The notes under the pieces were generated by a model. It did no database searches and was not told where the DNA came from. It saw only the letters and a program-made list of their open reading frames with translations. The translations under genes were made by a program, and so were the position numbers. Positions 22,203 through 32,906 of a stretch of DNA of 64,000 nt are shown in pieces; the stretch's first letter is position 1; each line of letters starts with the position of its first letter. The stretch is from Metabacillus sediminilitoris. GTDB lineage: Bacteria > Bacillota > Bacilli > Bacillales > Bacillaceae. The stretch covers positions 224,001-288,000 of the forward strand of contig NZ_CP046266.1 in assembly GCF_009720625.1 (NCBI RefSeq), written 5' to 3'.

Positions 22203-22415
22203 ATGCTAACACTTGGATTCGGAGCATCAATGGGATTTGGTAGCCTATTATTAATCGCATTTGTAGCATTGCTTATTTTTGGCCCTAAAAAATTACCTGA
22301 TTTAGGTAAAGCAGTTGGGAGTTCGTTACGTGAATTTAAAACTGCAACAAAAGGCTTAGCAGATGATGAAGATGATGATGTAAAAAAGATCGAAAAAAAG
22401 GAAGAAGTCAAGTAA
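22203..22415 (+). CDS. tatA: Twin-arginine translocase TatA (TatAy type)
   Basis: 70 residues: short N-terminus, one membrane helix (~12-28), the FGPKKLPDLGKAVG hinge and amphipathic helix, and an acidic/lysine-rich tail. Gram-positive TatA forms the channel with TatC. GGGAGG lies 7-8 nt before the ATG. Pairs with tatC 17 nt downstream, equivalent to tatAy-tatCy. Confidence 0.95.
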   Translation: MLTLGFGASMGFGSLLLIAFVALLIFGPKKLPDLGKAVGSSLREFKTATKGLADDEDDDVKKIEKKEEVK

Positions 22416-22432
22416 GATAGGATGAATCCGAT

Positions 22433-23191
22433 ATGAAACATAATGAAATGTCGGTCATTGAACATATTACAGAGCTTAGAAAACGACTGATCATTGTTGT
22501 CGTTTTCTTTTTCATAGCTGTAATAGCTGGCTTTTTGCTTTCAAGACCGATTATCGTTTATTTACAACAAACAGATCAAGCTAGGAATTTAACACTAAAT
22601 TCCTTTAATCTAACAGACCCTTTAATGGTGTATATGCAATTTGCATTTATTATTGCATTTATCATTACGTCACCTGTCATTTTGTATCAACTTTGGGCAT
22701 TTGTTAGTCCAGGTTTATATGAAAAGGAAAGACGTGTTACTTTAAGCTATATTCCACTATCACTTTTGTTATTTCTAGCGGGTATTTCCTTTTCCTATTT
22801 TATTTTGTTTCCGTTTGTCGTAGATTTCATGGAAAAGATCTCAAATGATTTAGAAGTAAATCAAGTGATTGGAATCCATGAATATTTCACGTTTTTATTA
22901 CAGCTAACCATCCCGTTTGGGCTGCTGTTTCAATTACCAGTCGTTATTATGTTTCTGACGAGATTAGGAATTGTTACGCCAATGTTTCTATCAAAAGTAA
23001 GAAAATATGCATACTTTGTTCTGTTGGTCATTGCCGCACTAATCACACCGCCAGAATTAACTTCACACTTAATGGTGTCAATACCATTATTTATCTTATA
23101 TGAAATTAGTATTTGGGTATCTCGAATTACGTATCGAAGAGCTCAGAAGCTGCGGTTTGAAGAGGAGAATACAAAAAATGAGACTGGATGA
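22433..23191 (+). CDS. tatC: Twin-arginine translocase TatC (TatCy type)
   Basis: 252 residues with six predicted membrane helices. Starts with the conserved cytosolic MSVIEHITELRKRLI; other family motifs are FAFIIAFIITSPVILYQLWAFVSPGLYEKERR and the proline-rich ALITPPELTSH. TatC recognises twin-arginine signal peptides of folded exported proteins. No Tat substrate is encoded next to it. A terminator overlaps its stop codon. Confidence 0.96.
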   Translation: MKHNEMSVIEHITELRKRLIIVVVFFFIAVIAGFLLSRPIIVYLQQTDQARNLTLNSFNLTDPLMVYMQFAFIIAFIITSPVILYQLWAFVSPGLYEKERRVTLSYIPLSLLLFLAGISFSYFILFPFVVDFMEKISNDLEVNQVIGIHEYFTFLLQLTIPFGLLFQLPVVIMFLTRLGIVTPMFLSKVRKYAYFVLLVIAALITPPELTSHLMVSIPLFILYEISIWVSRITYRRAQKLRFEEENTKNETG

Positions 23192-23206
23192 TCAGTCTCA
23201 TTTTTT
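23180..23206 (+). terminator. Terminator overlapping the tatC stop
   Basis: GAGACTG and CAGTCTC pair around GATGAT, followed by ATTTTTT. Ends near the ydiK stop on the other strand and may serve both. Confidence 0.85.
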
Positions 23207-23401
23207 CGCATTTACTTTTTTTAATCTTCTAGATAAATTAAACATTCTAATGGCAACACCGATATCGAAGGTTGCGATGATCATTAGGATGATTGTTGGA
23301 AATGAAAAAATTCCATTTTCAGCACTGTTAATAGCTAAGTAGGTAAACAGTAACCCCATCGTTAAATAAAAAATTCCCATGGAAATAGGGTTTGTTCTCA
23401 T
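23198..23401 (-). CDS. ydiK: YdiK-like small membrane protein
   Basis: 67 residues with two hydrophobic segments (~8-25 and ~32-50) and a basic C-terminus. Matches YdiK (DUF4305) of Bacillus subtilis in size and place; function unknown. It overlaps ydiL by 4 nt (ATGA), so the two are co-translated. Confidence 0.85.
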   Translation of the reverse strand: MRTNPISMGIFYLTMGLLFTYLAINSAENGIFSFPTIILMIIATFDIGVAIRMFNLSRRLKKVNAKK

Positions 23402-24141
23402 GATAAAAAGCCTCCAATTATTAGTTGCACGTGTTGCTCTAGTTGCATGTCCTCATATTGCTTCATCATTTTTTCAATATCTTCACGGAAAACGGTTTGA
23501 ATTAATATGACTAGTGTATTCATCGTTACATGTGCCAAGATCGGAACTATGATTCGATTTGTTTTCACATAAAGAAACGCAAAGGTAAAGCCCATTGATG
23601 CATACAAGAGAAGATGATGCGGCTCACCGTGTAAAAGTGAAAAGATAATTGAACTGATGAGAGCTGCTATGAAAAAATTTGTTCTGATATATAAGACGCC
23701 AAATAGTATTTTACGAAAAATGATCTCTTCTAAGATAGGTCCTATTATAGAGGTAACAAGAATGAGCACCGGTGTAACCTCTATTACATTCACAAGCATT
23801 TGCGTGTTTTCAGATCCAGGATCTACCCCAAATAGATTAATTTCAATACTAGCTGCAAAGACTTGGGAGAAATATGCTAAAAATACGCCACCAATCGACC
23901 AACCAATTGTCGCCAAAACCGATGAAGGTTTCCCTCGCAGCAGTCTTACCTCTTTACGATCATTTCTTAGTAAAAAAAGAATAATAAGAAACGCAAGTGT
24001 AAAGCTAAAGATGGTCCAATAACCAAATTTTTCAGTGGTCGTTTCCCCTATATGTAAATAATTTAATATGCTGATTCCGACTATACCTGATAGTTGCATA
24101 AGCATATATGTTAATAAAATAAACCAATACTCTTTTTTCAT
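23398..24141 (-). CDS. ydiL: CPBP-family intramembrane protease-like protein (YdiL)
   Basis: 247 residues, about seven hydrophobic segments. Contains the CPBP/Abi signature GPILEEIIFRKILFG (EExxxR) and a second motif with conserved His in LLHGEPHHLLLY. Members are Rce1-like intramembrane proteases; no substrate is known for this one. GGAGG precedes the start. Divergent from groES; in an operon with ydiK. Confidence 0.9.
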   Translation of the reverse strand: MKKEYWFILLTYMLMQLSGIVGISILNYLHIGETTTEKFGYWTIFSFTLAFLIILFLLRNDRKEVRLLRGKPSSVLATIGWSIGGVFLAYFSQVFAASIEINLFGVDPGSENTQMLVNVIEVTPVLILVTSIIGPILEEIIFRKILFGVLYIRTNFFIAALISSIIFSLLHGEPHHLLLYASMGFTFAFLYVKTNRIIVPILAHVTMNTLVILIQTVFREDIEKMMKQYEDMQLEQHVQLIIGGFLS

Positions 24142-24360
24142 GTAAACCTCCTTTAAAAAACGTCCCCATTACTATTTGCATTTTTCTACATGATGATGAG
24201 CGAATGAACGAAGAATTCTAAATGAAATTCTTCTGTTCTTTTACAGATTTATTGTATCATACCTTGATATGAACATATGTATGATAACGTTTAAGAATTA
24301 GTTTAAATGATGAAAAGACAAGACTTATGAAAACGCCCGAAAAAAATTTTAACTTCATAC

Positions 24361-24389
24361 TTGAAATTGAAAGAGATCTTATATAATAT
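24361..24389 (+). promoter_or_regulatory. groESL SigA promoter
   Basis: TTGAAA at 24361-24366, with TAATAT at 24384-24389 after 17 nt (or TATAAT at 24382-24387 after 15 nt). It lies directly before the CIRCE operator. The 336-nt gap upstream of groES holds no other gene. Confidence 0.7.
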
Positions 24390-24399
24390 ATTAATTGTG

Positions 24400-24426
24400 T
24401 TAGCACTCAAGGTTATTGAGTGCTAA
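24400..24426 (+). promoter_or_regulatory. CIRCE operator (HrcA site)
   Basis: TTAGCACTC, 9 nt, GAGTGCTAA: a perfect CIRCE inverted repeat. HrcA binds it and represses groESL until heat shock. Confidence 0.98.
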
Positions 24427-24477
24427 TAAAAAGGAAAAATAATCATTTTTTAAAAGAATTTGAGGAGGTTGTTTCAC

Positions 24478-24762
24478 TTGTTAAAGCCATTAGGTGATCG
24501 CGTTATTATTGAGTTAGTTGAATCAGAAGAAAAAACTGCTAGTGGTATCGTCCTTCCAGATAGTGCGAAAGAGAAGCCACAAGAAGGTAAAGTAGTAGCT
24601 GTTGGTACAGGTCGTGTATTAGATAGTGGAGAAAAAGTAGCTCTTGAAGTAGCAGAAGGCGATCGTATTATCTTCTCAAAATATGCAGGTACTGAAGTGA
24701 AATATGAAGGTACTGAATACTTAATTTTACGTGAAAACGACATTTTAGCTGTTATCGGATAA
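24478..24762 (+). CDS. groES: Co-chaperonin GroES
   Basis: 94 residues starting at a TTG codon at 24478, placed 9 nt after GAGGAGG; the longer frame upstream would include the ribosome site itself. The protein begins [17 protein letters not shown] and contains the mobile-loop region [18 protein letters not shown]. GroES caps the GroEL folding chamber. Regulated by CIRCE/HrcA. Confidence 0.97.
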   Translation: MLKPLGDRVIIELVESEEKTASGIVLPDSAKEKPQEGKVVAVGTGRVLDSGEKVALEVAEGDRIIFSKYAGTEVKYEGTEYLILRENDILAVIG

Positions 24763-24803
24763 TCGTTACAGCCCATACCATAGAATCATTTTTAAAACTT
24801 TGA

Positions 24804-26456
<1,653 letters not shown>

Positions 26457-26469
26457 TCAACATCATTAA

Positions 26470-26500
26470 GCCTTGATATATAGGGGTTTTTAAGTGGAAT
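26470..26500 (+). other. att-like core behind groEL, left copy
   Basis: CCTTGATAT-N5-GGTTT-N2-AAGTGGAAT. 25 of 30 positions match the copy at 34095-34124. Three TGCTCA motifs follow within 45 nt, resembling integrase arm sites. No integrase gene is present. The rest of the 380-nt gap holds a terminator and no gene. Confidence 0.5.
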
Positions 26501-26573
26501 AAAGATAAATGCTCATAATTTGCTCATAGTAAGCAAAAAATGCTCACTTTTTTCATAAAAAACCATCTAATCA

Positions 26574-26620
26574 GAGAAGGTCTTTCATCAGTTTACTAAA
26601 CTGGTGGAAGGCCTTTTCTT
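26574..26620 (+). terminator. groESL terminator
   Basis: GAGAAGG-TCTTTCATCAGTTTA pairs with TAAACTGGTGGAAGGCCTTTTC, followed by T-rich sequence; about 120 nt after groEL. Confidence 0.8.
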
Positions 26621-26836
26621 TTATTTTGGCTGTTATATGAATAAATGTTCATTGGTTTTTGAAATAACCTCTGTATTACTTAAACAATGGTGAATCTCTT
26701 TTATTGTAAAATTAAAAAAGCATGAGCCCATTTCAATTCGAACTCACGCGTTGAGAGATGTTAAAAAACCTATATTTAATTTTAAGGGCAAAACCTTAAA
26801 GAATCACTTTTAAAATGTTTTAATTATTGTTTCTGT

Positions 26837-29359
26837 TTAATTATTTTCAATTAACTTATTTAGCTGTTCTACTTCTTTTCGAATACTAATGGTAGGTTCC
26901 CATGAATCGATAAGGTTGATAGCCTTTAGATTTGATTTTAGCGCTTTTGTATAATCTCCTTTGTGTAATAACAATTGGGCCATCCCATAGTGAAAATAAA
27001 TTAACTCAATTTGATTCGCCTTATTTTTGTCATAGAGAATACGATCAAAAGCTGCTATTGCCTTTTCGAATTCGTCACAATTCACATAGGCGACACCAAG
27101 ATGAAAATAGGCTTCAATCGTTTTTTCACCGCCATAGATAGAGCTAATTTCGTTGGCAGCTTCGTATAATTGAATTGCTTCTTCAAAATTTCTGTACAAT
27201 AAGCATAGGTCTCCTCGAACTAATAAAACTCGATGCTGAATAATAGGTGTAGTCTGAACATCCTTTACTTTTTCTAAAATAGCTTCCGCTTTCTCTCGTT
27301 TGTTTGCTTTTAAAAAAAGTCGCGATTTTAAGGCAAGTCCCCAAACCTTTAAGTCGTAAACATCGGTATGATCAGAATTTAAATGCTCGAGTATTTGAAG
27401 ACCGGCTTCGATTTGTTGAAGGGCTCCGTCCAAGTCATTGACTTCTATAAGTGCCCAACCTAATGTATCGATTCTAAAAAATGCTTCAAGCGTCTTTCTT
27501 TCTAATTGATTGGCATAATCAGCCGCTTTTAGGCCATATTCGATTCGTAATGGCAAGTTAATCCGACTTAAAAAATGACTTATCCGGGTGATGAGTTCAA
27601 TTAATATCTCCTTTTTTTCAGCCTGACTTGACCACTCTAAAACCTTAAGGATGTTCGGCCATTCTTTCTTAATTTGCTCCAAGTCACGACCGAGAAGATA
27701 ACTCCAATAAACAGAATTTGGCTGTTCCCGTTTTAAATGTGTTTCTAAGTAATGAATATAATATTTGCCCCATCGAAAGCGCGCTTCCTTTTCAAAATCT
27801 TGATTCTCAGACAAGTGTTGTTCGCCATAAGCTACGACAGTTTGATGTCCGAGATAATATAAATTCCCTTCAACACGTTCTGGCTGTATGAGGGCATAGG
27901 TCCGCATTTGTTCAACCGCATAATGAAACTTTCGAACATCTAATCCCGCAGCTGCAGCCCAGCTCTCTTCATCAGGAGGTTTGCTGAAAAAGCATAGCAC
28001 CTGCCATAGTCGCTGGGTATTTTCATCACATCGTTTCCATGTGCGCCCGAAGAGGAAGTCAAAAAGTTCTAACAGGGAGTAGCCTGCTTTGCCTAGATCG
28101 TGAATTAGTTGCTGAGCTGGAATGTCATCATCTGAAATATACGCTATGCTTAGGGCCATCGCTTTAGGGTTTCCAGCGGTTGCTAAAATTAACTGATGCT
28201 TGATTTCAGGGGATATCGTTAATAACTGTTCGATTTTTTCTCGTTTCATTGGAGAATTACATGTTTGTAAGTAACGATGTATTTCATAAGAAAGAAAATC
28301 AAGAGCTTCCTCTTTTTCAAGGCCTTTAAGCTGAGTGGTCACCATTTCCCGAAAAGCATCCCTATATCTTAGATTTAAGTTCTCGCGAGATGTAAGGATG
28401 ACCTTAACACCTTGTGGAAGGTTAGTAATGAATTCGTGTATTGCACTTTCGGCGGTATCGATGCTGTCTACAATAAGCAAAACAGGTTCATTCCTGGAAT
28501 AATGAGCTAATGCATTCCGGACAACAAACCGTTTTTCATTAATTGATTTATCTATTTGTTCCACACGTCCGAGTTGGTAAGCAATTGTATTTAAAAAATC
28601 ACTAAAGCTTAACCCTTTCCAATCCGCACTAACCCAGATGATACTTTTAAATGTTGGCCAACCTACGCCAACTCTAACAGTATCTCCGTAGGGGTCCCCA
28701 GCACAGGCATAGGCTACCTCAAGAGCAATTGTCGTTTTCCCCATACCTGCCCATCCGGTAATTAAACAAACTGGTGAAGGAGAAAGAAGCCACTGACGGA
28801 TTGCTTCCACATCAAATCTCCGTCCGATAAAGTTGCCTGTCCAGCGTGTTGGCAAATTATGCGTTAATGGTTGTTCTTGATATGTATTCGTGTCACTGTC
28901 TTGTATATCGTGAAACAAACGTGTCACTACTTTTTCAATCTCTTCATCAAGAGGTGCACCGAATGACTCATCATTTCGTAACGTTTTTGCTTTTTTAAGA
29001 CATGACGTTACCCATACAGGTAAGGCAGGTTTGATAACAGGTATCGTAGTGGTCTCGAGTAGTTTTATAAACCATTGAATATTCATATCCGTTTTTTCAA
29101 GAATGATCCAGAGAATCCCGAAAAGCTTTCCGTCGTCAATTCGTCCGGGAATATATTTTGCGCCCATCTGTCCAATCCAGCTTTTAATCGTGTTGGAAGA
29201 GACGCCTAGCTGGTAAGCAATTTTATCTAAATAAGATTGTCCTGAAGGATTAGTTTCATTTTTTTTTCTTCGAATCTTATAATCAGGATGGAGTTTTAAT
29301 GACTTAACACCAGCAGATAACAGTTCCGCGAAATTTTTCTGATCTTCAAGTTCAGCCAT
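26837..29359 (-). CDS. gutR: GutR, STAND-type ATPase activator of sorbitol genes
   Basis: 840 residues, close to GutR of Bacillus subtilis (829, from memory). N-terminal helix-turn-helix (~44-66, IAYQLGVSSNTIKSWI); NB-ARC/STAND ATPase with FIGRRFDVEAI, Walker A GWAGMGKTT at 202-210 and Walker B VLLIVDS at ~293-299; C-terminal TPR-like helical repeats (~640-830). GutR binds ATP and sorbitol and switches on gutB. It is divergent from gutB, as in Bacillus subtilis. An AGGAGGTGGGT stretch precedes the ATG. Confidence 0.9.
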   Translation of the reverse strand: MAELEDQKNFAELLSAGVKSLKLHPDYKIRRKKNETNPSGQSYLDKIAYQLGVSSNTIKSWIGQMGAKYIPGRIDDGKLFGILWIILEKTDMNIQWFIKLLETTTIPVIKPALPVWVTSCLKKAKTLRNDESFGAPLDEEIEKVVTRLFHDIQDSDTNTYQEQPLTHNLPTRWTGNFIGRRFDVEAIRQWLLSPSPVCLITGWAGMGKTTIALEVAYACAGDPYGDTVRVGVGWPTFKSIIWVSADWKGLSFSDFLNTIAYQLGRVEQIDKSINEKRFVVRNALAHYSRNEPVLLIVDSIDTAESAIHEFITNLPQGVKVILTSRENLNLRYRDAFREMVTTQLKGLEKEEALDFLSYEIHRYLQTCNSPMKREKIEQLLTISPEIKHQLILATAGNPKAMALSIAYISDDDIPAQQLIHDLGKAGYSLLELFDFLFGRTWKRCDENTQRLWQVLCFFSKPPDEESWAAAAGLDVRKFHYAVEQMRTYALIQPERVEGNLYYLGHQTVVAYGEQHLSENQDFEKEARFRWGKYYIHYLETHLKREQPNSVYWSYLLGRDLEQIKKEWPNILKVLEWSSQAEKKEILIELITRISHFLSRINLPLRIEYGLKAADYANQLERKTLEAFFRIDTLGWALIEVNDLDGALQQIEAGLQILEHLNSDHTDVYDLKVWGLALKSRLFLKANKREKAEAILEKVKDVQTTPIIQHRVLLVRGDLCLLYRNFEEAIQLYEAANEISSIYGGEKTIEAYFHLGVAYVNCDEFEKAIAAFDRILYDKNKANQIELIYFHYGMAQLLLHKGDYTKALKSNLKAINLIDSWEPTISIRKEVEQLNKLIENN

Positions 29360-29381
29360 AGTACCTACCCACCTCCTAATA

Positions 29382-29583
29382 TTTTTATCCCATTCTTAAC
29401 GGGCAGTAAGACTCCCACTTCAAGATTCGAGAGAAACAAAAAAGATAAGTGGGAGATCCGACGAAGGACAGGACGTCCAAAGATCAGGCAAGACATAAGG
29501 ACGTGGCGTTTTATGCGTGATAAGTTTCGCTAACCATCAGTGGGGGATGAAGAAAACCCCCACTGATGGAAGTCTCACTTTAT
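29382..29583. repeat. ~200-bp repeat, copy 1 (gutR-gutB gap)
   Basis: Starts near TTAACGGGCAGTAAGACTCC and ends CACTGATGGAAGTCTCACTTT. Inner hairpins: TCCCACTT/AAGTGGGA and a long CCATCAGTGGGGG/CCCCCACTGATGG. Nearly identical to 31109-31323 but lacks about 13 nt there (ACCTGCCCGTAAA). It sits in the gutR-gutB gap, which holds no further gene. No transposase; looks like a non-autonomous element or structured RNA. Confidence 0.85.
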
Positions 29584-29630
29584 TTTACCAATAGATCTCT
29601 TTTTGTATATGAAAAATTAACACGTAAAAG

Positions 29631-29664
29631 GTACAGCGTTACTGTACTTTTATACAGTATAAAA
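29631..29664 (+). promoter_or_regulatory. Two abutting palindromes, candidate GutR operator
   Basis: GTACAGCGTTACTGTAC (29631-29647) is directly followed by TTTTATACAGTATAAAA (29648-29664). Both are perfect dyads. They lie ~200 nt before gutB; a TTGACC (29671-29676) follows with no good -10 at normal spacing, as expected for an activated promoter. GutR of Bacillus subtilis is known to bind an inverted repeat upstream of gutB. Confidence 0.55.
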
Positions 29665-29866
29665 AGCTACTTGACCTTTGGATAAGCATGTAAAATTAGC
29701 CTTGTAACAGAGGGATCTGAAATGTATGCACTTACATCGCGATACTAGGAGGCATCATCGTCAACAAGAGCAGAATAAATGGATGTATTTTGTGAAAAAA
29801 AGATGAAGTTATCAAAATGATTTTAGACATGTATAGACAAGTTTGATGAAAGAAAGGAAATTGTCG

Positions 29867-30928
29867 ATGAAAAACACAGTACCGAAAAACATGAAAGCAG
29901 CTGTTATGCACAGCACGGGAGAAATTAGCATTGAAACATTGCCTGTACCCGGAATCAACCATGATGAAGTTTTGATTAAAGTCATGGCCGTTGGAATTTG
30001 TGGTTCAGATTTACATTATTATACCCATGGCAGAATTGGCAAATACATTGTGGAAAAGCCATTTATCCTCGGTCATGAGTGCTCAGGTGTGATTGCTGCT
30101 GTTGGATCGTCTGTAAATCAATTTAAAGTTGGTGATCGCGTGGCGGTCGAACCAGGTGTAACTTGTGGACATTGCGAAGCGTGTAAAGAAGGCCGTTATA
30201 ATCTTTGTCCAGATGTACAGTTTTTGGCAACACCACCGGTAGACGGTGCGTTTGTCCAATATATCAAAATGCGCCAAGACTTTGTCTTTTCGATTCCAGA
30301 TTCGCTGTCCTTTGAAGATGCTGCCTTAATTGAACCTTTTTCTGTTGGTATTCATGCAGCGAATAGAACAAATCTCCAACCTGGATCAACGATTGCGATT
30401 ATGGGAATGGGTCCGGTTGGGTTAATGGCTGTTGCTGCTGCCAAAGCATTTGGGGCAGGCACCATCATCGTGACTGACTTGGAGCCGTTACGACTTGATG
30501 CCGCAAAAAAAATGGGTGCAACTCATGTGATCAATATCCGTGAACAAGACGCTCTCCATGAAATCTCTTGTATTACAAATGGCAGAGGAGTTGACGTTGC
30601 TTGGGAAACAGCTGGAAATCCAGCAGCGCTGCAATCTGCACTAGCTTCTGTGCGCCGTGGTGGAAAACTTGCGATTGTCGGTTTACCTTCGCAAAATGAA
30701 ATACTGCTTAATGTCCCATTTATCGCTGACAATGAAATTGATATTTATGGCATTTTCAGATATGCAAACACGTATCCAAAAGGGATTCAATTCCTCGCTA
30801 ACGGTATCGTTGACACTAAGCACCTTATAACAGATCGCTATTCATTAGCAGATACACGTGAAGCGATGGAACGAGCACTTAATTTTAAAAATGAATGCTT
30901 AAAAATTATCGTCTATCCAAATGATTAA
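29867..30928 (+). CDS. gutB: Sorbitol (glucitol) dehydrogenase
   Basis: 353 residues from the ATG at 29867 (AAAGGAA 7 nt upstream); same length as Bacillus subtilis GutB. Zinc-dependent medium-chain dehydrogenase: catalytic zinc ligands Cys45, His70, Glu71; structural zinc cysteines 100, 103, 106 and 114; NAD site GMGPVGLMA near 180. It oxidises D-sorbitol to fructose, which the downstream fructokinase can phosphorylate. Flanked on both sides by copies of the ~200-bp repeat. Xylitol or other polyols are possible side substrates. Confidence 0.92.
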   Translation: MKNTVPKNMKAAVMHSTGEISIETLPVPGINHDEVLIKVMAVGICGSDLHYYTHGRIGKYIVEKPFILGHECSGVIAAVGSSVNQFKVGDRVAVEPGVTCGHCEACKEGRYNLCPDVQFLATPPVDGAFVQYIKMRQDFVFSIPDSLSFEDAALIEPFSVGIHAANRTNLQPGSTIAIMGMGPVGLMAVAAAKAFGAGTIIVTDLEPLRLDAAKKMGATHVINIREQDALHEISCITNGRGVDVAWETAGNPAALQSALASVRRGGKLAIVGLPSQNEILLNVPFIADNEIDIYGIFRYANTYPKGIQFLANGIVDTKHLITDRYSLADTREAMERALNFKNECLKIIVYPND

Positions 30929-30959
30929 CCTGTGCTAATGATGAATATTTCCGACACTT

Positions 30960-30982
30960 AGGCTAAAGTGCCTAGCCTTTTA
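30960..30982 (+). terminator. Hairpin behind gutB
   Basis: AGGCTA and TAGCCT pair around 7 nt, followed by TTTAATT. Weak terminator; together with the repeat it may lower read-through into gutP. Confidence 0.5.
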
Positions 30983-31108
30983 ATTAGTAATAAGTCTAAT
31001 TCTCCTGGAGCGGATTTAATGATTATGGTTAATCCGTTTCCAGTTCTATCTTTAAAAGATTGTAAGTGAAGAGGAACGTTGATTAAGGTTCAAAAACCAA
31101 GGCGTTAC

Positions 31109-31323
31109 TTTTTACCCCATTGTTAACGGGTAGTAAGACTTTCACTTCAAGATTCGAGAGAAACAAAAGAAGATAGTGGGAGATACCTGCCCGTAAAGAT
31201 CCGACGAAGGACAGGACGTCAAAAGATCAGGCGAGACATAAAGTGGCGTACTAAGCGTGATAAGTTTCGCTTACCATCAGTGGGGGATGAAGAAAACCTC
31301 CACTGATGGCAGTCTCACTTTAT
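31109..31323. repeat. ~200-bp repeat, copy 2 (gutB-gutP gap)
   Basis: Same orientation as copy 1 and nearly identical, with ends TTAACGGGTAGTAAGACT and CACTGATGGCAGTCTCACTTT and one extra block of ~13 nt. The two copies frame gutB as direct repeats. The gap holds no gene. Confidence 0.85.
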
Positions 31324-31419
31324 AGGAAGAGGGATTGAGAGATTGGTTTGGCATATCCATCTTATCGACTTGAATACTTCCAATGAAATGAATAATGAAA
31401 ACGGATTCTGGAGGTATAA

Positions 31420-32817
31420 ATGATGATCGAAACAGAACAATTACCGGTAGTAAAGTCTAAATACAACGAGAAATCTAACTCTAGTGCGGGTTTGTCCTGG
31501 CTAGAACGAATTGGATACGGAATAGGGGATATGTCCTATAATATTGTATTCCAATTTGTTAACGCGTATCTTCTATTTTATTATACGGACGTGGGTGGGA
31601 TTCATCCCGCGGTGATCGCAACTTTGTTTCTAGTCGTACGAGTTTTAGATGCGATATTTGACCCAATTATGGGAGTTATTTTAGATAAAACCAACACGAG
31701 GTGGGGAAAAGCAAGACCATATTTATTATGGGTCTCACTTCCTTTTGCATTATTCACTTTCTTGTGTTTTACGACTCCTTACTTTGGACCAACTGGAAAC
31801 ATTATCTATGCGTACATTACCTATATTTTACTCGGCATGTCCTTTAGTATGCAAACGATTCCAGTTAACAGCTTAACCGGGCGGATTACAAATGATGTCC
31901 AAGAAAGAACGGTACTAACGACAACACGTATGATATTGGTTTATATTGGGATCCTTCTTTCCATTGCATGTGCAACACCACTTGCTACAGCTTTAGGTGG
32001 TGAGAACCAAGCATTTGGATTTCAGATGACGGCTTTAGTCTACGCGATTGTCAGTATCGTTTTAAACCTTTTTAGCTTTTTTACAGTACGAGAGCGAATT
32101 GTCCCGAAAAAGAGCGAAAAGCATGGGTTGAAAATGACTTTATCTGTTTTGTTTAAAAACAAGCCTTTGTTAATCCTTGCTTCATCATTTTTGGCGTTTG
32201 CCATTGGGTTTAATATTAAACTCAGTACAATGGTGTACTACTTTATGTACAATGTCGATCAAAAGGAATTAGTGTTCTTTGGAACTGTTTTATTTTTTGG
32301 TGCAGCGTTAATTAGTAACTTATTTATACCTGTATTTTCTGAAAAATGGGGTAGAAAGAATGTCATGATTATATCGGCCGCTATATCTCTTATTTCGTAC
32401 ATCGGGCTGCATTTTACTCCCTATTCTTCGATCACCTTCATTTTAATTTGGTTGTTTGCTTCAGGATTCTTTACGACTCCATTGAATACGCTTGCTTGGG
32501 GCATGATTGCAGATTGTGTCGATTATGCTGAATGGAAAACTGGAGTTCGAGCAGATGGAGTTGTTATTTCAAGTATGAGTTTTACGAATAAATTAGGAGT
32601 TGCACTTGCTGGGTCGTTCTCTGCAATTTATTTAGGGATAGCAGGATATATTCCTAATGCAGATCAAACAGTAACTTCACTAAACGCTATTAAAAATATG
32701 AATGCATTGATACCAGGACTTTTTATTTTACTTTCCATCATAATCATCTGCTTCTATTCTTTAACTGAAAAAGTATATAAAAAGATGATTTCAGAGTTGG
32801 AGCAAAGGTCTAACTAG
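31420..32817 (+). CDS. gutP: Sorbitol permease, GPH (MFS) family
   Basis: 465 residues with about 12 membrane segments. Glycoside-pentoside-hexuronide:cation symporter features: [25 protein letters not shown] near the N-terminus, [24 protein letters not shown], and [21 protein letters not shown]. In Bacillus subtilis the gene in this place, gutP, imports sorbitol. GGAGG precedes ATG codons at 31420 and 31423; either may be used. fruC follows 80 nt downstream. Confidence 0.9.
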   Translation: MMIETEQLPVVKSKYNEKSNSSAGLSWLERIGYGIGDMSYNIVFQFVNAYLLFYYTDVGGIHPAVIATLFLVVRVLDAIFDPIMGVILDKTNTRWGKARPYLLWVSLPFALFTFLCFTTPYFGPTGNIIYAYITYILLGMSFSMQTIPVNSLTGRITNDVQERTVLTTTRMILVYIGILLSIACATPLATALGGENQAFGFQMTALVYAIVSIVLNLFSFFTVRERIVPKKSEKHGLKMTLSVLFKNKPLLILASSFLAFAIGFNIKLSTMVYYFMYNVDQKELVFFGTVLFFGAALISNLFIPVFSEKWGRKNVMIISAAISLISYIGLHFTPYSSITFILIWLFASGFFTTPLNTLAWGMIADCVDYAEWKTGVRADGVVISSMSFTNKLGVALAGSFSAIYLGIAGYIPNADQTVTSLNAIKNMNALIPGLFILLSIIIICFYSLTEKVYKKMISELEQRSN

Positions 32818-32906
32818 GAGTGAATATCGTTATTCAATAATCAACAGAGATGTAAATCTTTCTTGGACTAACATAAATTTAGAATAAGTAAAAGAGTGTG
32901 ATATAC

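Noticed and set aside
23100-23342. 80-codon plus-strand frame over the tatC end
   Set aside because: Overlaps the tatC stop, its terminator and the ydiK gene; no ribosome site.
26837-29359. Anti-phage STAND (Avs-like) defence gene
   Set aside because: The HTH plus NB-ARC plus TPR layout, size, and position divergent from gutB-gutP-fruC fit GutR.
31394-31410. cre-like site TGAAAACGGATTCT before gutP
   Set aside because: Two key positions differ from the consensus; too weak to list as a feature.
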